The notes under the pieces: generated by a model
The model's database searches: none
What the model was told of the DNA's origin: nothing
What the model saw: the letters and a program-made list of their open reading frames with translations, nothing else
Assembly: GCF_932294415.1 (NCBI RefSeq)
Contig: NC_065545.1
Coordinates: forward strand, 22,367,357-22,431,356
Length of the DNA stretch: 64,000 nt
Direction: 5' to 3'
Origin: Quercus robur
Taxonomy: Eukaryota; Streptophyta; Magnoliopsida; Fagales; Fagaceae
Made by a program: the position numbers and the translations under genes
Shown: in pieces, positions 61,847 through 64,000 of the stretch
Layout of the letters: each line of letters starts with the position of its first letter
How positions within the stretch are numbered: position 1 is the stretch's first letter

Positions 61847-63640
61847 TGAGCGTTAATTGATGTTTTTTAAAACGATAACGATGTTTTTGAAAATGCTGCA
61901 ATAAATATAGTTTTAGCAACGTTTTTCTAGTTTATACTGACGTTTTAAGAAAACATCATTGTAGGTATTAAAGAAGACTACCAACAAGTTGCAAAAGAAA
62001 AAAAAAAAAAAAAACTCTATAGCAACGTTTTGGAAACGTCGCTATAAATTTCCCCCATTTTTGACTTTTCCGCACAAACTTTTGCCAACATTTCATTTCC
62101 CACACTTTTTTCCCTCCTTTTTTTTTTCCACTTTGTTTTTCTTTCTTTTCTTTTGTTCACCGTGTCCCACACTCTTTTTTCTTTTTTTTTTTCCTCCACT
62201 TTGTTTTTCTTTTGTTCACTTTGTGTCCCACACTCCCAGTTCTCTTAGTTCTATAGTCTCTCTTCTCCCACTTCTCTAATCTCCAAAGCAGCCACACCTC
62301 TTCTACCTTAAGCTGCCACACATCTTCTCTCCTCCCTTGCCACCCCTAGCCACCGCCATAGCAACCCTAAGCTATCGCTAACCCACCGTTTCTTTAGAGT
62401 GTAAGTCTTTGTTTTTGGCTTATGAGTTTGCTTTGATTTGGTTTTTCTTTAATGGGTCATGGAGCTTTTGTGCTAATTTTGCTCTTTTTTTTCGTTTTAG
62501 TTGGAAATTGGTATAGAAAGCTCTTATTCAGATTTGGCTTTTTGAGCAAAAGGACCTAAGGATCAAGGGCCGAATGATTGTAAGTTTATGTATAGGTTTG
62601 TAAATCTTGTATTTTTTTTTTCTACTTAATTTTTTTATAGTTTGTAAATTTTGAATTTTTTGTTATTGGTTTTGTGGTTTAGCTAGCTTGAGATTAATTT
62701 TTAAAAAGAGCCCATTGCCCACTAATGGCCGCATATAGGGACTTGGACAATATGGATTCCTCAAGATTGGTGTATTGAGGAAGTAATACACTAATATCAT
62801 AAGACATTAGTAAAAATAAAATTAGGTAGATGGTCTTCCAACAATAACAACACCTATGCTTAGAATAACAACACCTTTGCTTAGAAATAGATTATTCTTC
62901 CATAGCTTAAATATGTATTTGGTATCTATACTACAGTTATGAACGTATTGGTATGTTTTCCAATGTTGTATTATTGGAAACGACTACCTGTAGCTTGGAA
63001 TGATAATGACTGATTTATCTTATACTAAGCAAGTCCAAATAACCAGCTCTTTATTGTTTGGACAAGGTTTTTAGTGTTTGATAAAAGTCGAATCATGTAT
63101 TAAGAAGTTAAGGTAAGGTCCACATCCATATAATCCAATTTATATAGGCCTACTTAATTCTTCCAACTGTGTATATGGGACCTATCTCTCATACGCTTGG
63201 AATTTATCTCAATAGTAAACTATGTACAAATTATGGCCTATATCTGTGTCAAGGTGAATATGTCCAAATGAATCATGTTAGTTTTTGTTTTTATGCTAAA
63301 AGCCAATTAGTTAATATGTCATAGGTGCTTTAGCAAAGCCAAAATAGGATCTTGTTAATTGTTATGCATTTTGCTTGCCCTATGTCAGTTTAAACTTGGA
63401 ACTTTTACTCTATAAGTGTATATGGGGTTTTGTGGGCAAAGTGGTCCTTAATTTTTCTGCCTAATTGTACCAAGTCCTGACTCATTAAATTTTTTTGCAA
63501 TGGCACCCTTATTTGCCTTCCACATCATTTAAGTGTCCTCTTTTATACCTCCACTCATTTATTGTGATAAGTTTGGATTTTTCTTTTTCTTTTTCTTTTT
63601 TGGAAAGGTGCATACTTGGTTTGAGCATGGTAAGTAATTT
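61847..63640. other. Intergenic or transposon-derived DNA, no gene seen
   Basis: Begins with the possible CACTA-like subterminal repeats (to about 62050). A pyrimidine-rich stretch at 62050-62330 then GT/AG-like signals (GAGTGTAAGT near 62397, TTTTAG near 62499) hint at a transcribed leader, but no coding exon follows. Confidence 0.4.
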
Positions 63641-63649
63641 TTGCTTAAA

Positions 63650-64000
63650 ACTTTGTACTTGAGATGTTGATAATTGTGTTGGTGTGGATTGTTGAGTTAG
63701 AGCAAGCAGGTGGCTTGTATAGTGCTATAAGGCGGTTTACATTCATATTGGAAGTGTTTATTATTTTTTGACAATTTGGATGGATATTTTTGAGTTATAA
63801 TTGTTGATTACTTTTTGGACTTCAATACTTGTAAGCATTCTATATTTGTGATTATGATAATTGTATTGGGAGGATTATTGTGTTAGAGCAAACAGGTAGC
63901 TTGCATGGCGTTATAAGGTGGTTTACATTCATATTGTGAGTGTTTATTATTTTTTGAAAATTTGGATGTTTTTGAGTTATGTTTGTTGATTACTTTTCAT
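63650..64000. repeat. ~190-bp tandem duplication at the window edge
   Basis: Units from about 63660 and about 63850 share ATGATAATTGT or TTGATAATTGT, GTTAGAGCAA, CAGGTGGCTTG or CAGGTAGCTTG, GTTTACATTCATATTG and GTTGATTACTTTT. The second unit reaches the end of the window. Confidence 0.75.

Overview
The window is nuclear DNA of a flowering plant, probably a woody eudicot. The evidence is short exons with GT-AG introns, AT-rich intergenic DNA, plant-type LTR retrotransposons, MITEs, and plant versions of conserved genes such as a Tudor-domain MSH6. I cannot name the species. Exon borders were read by eye from splice signals, reading phase and family similarity; allow an error of a base or two.

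Four host genes are visible. A SAR1-type small GTPase lies at the left edge (minus, 1250-2005; only its first two coding exons are in the window). A universal stress protein lies at 21658-22725 (minus, 4 exons, 165 residues). A membrane RING-variant (RING-CH) E3 ligase lies at 42322-45307 (plus, 7 exons, 226 residues). The mismatch-repair gene MSH6 lies at 46092-55972 (minus, 21 exons, 1310 residues). The last two are convergent, 0.8 kb apart, and both read as intact.

Most of the rest is transposable elements. Element 1 (6162-17461, plus, 11.3 kb) and element 2 (26032-35800, minus, 9.8 kb) are Ty3/gypsy LTR retrotransposons of the Tat type, each with a second, archaeal-type RNase H after the usual one. 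Both have perfect 5-bp target duplications. Element 1 is old: its LTRs differ by several percent and its gag-pol is broken and internally duplicated. Element 2 is young: its 477-bp LTRs differ at 3 sites, yet its polyprotein has one in-frame stop and two altered key residues.

The most interesting structure is shared by both. Between pol and the 3' LTR each carries a separate gene on the strand opposite to gag-pol. It has introns and a TATA-like box, and encodes a plant 'putative gypsy-type transposon' domain followed by a coiled-coil or charged tail. It converges on pol, with a satellite-like tandem array in the gap. In element 2 this antisense gene reads intact across four exons (579 residues), although pol does not. 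In element 1 it is decayed but keeps the same layout.

Smaller elements include a Mutator-like element with long inverted repeats and a 9-bp duplication (2509-3679), hAT-type elements with 8-bp duplications (4596-4760 and 60370-61838), a foldback MITE (5179-5561), a TRIM inside an MSH6 intron (50608-50888), solo LTRs (40037-40815 and probably 17963-18585), a tRNA-derived SINE (about 19765-19877), and LINE remnants. The rest is AT-rich intergenic DNA in which I recognise no gene.
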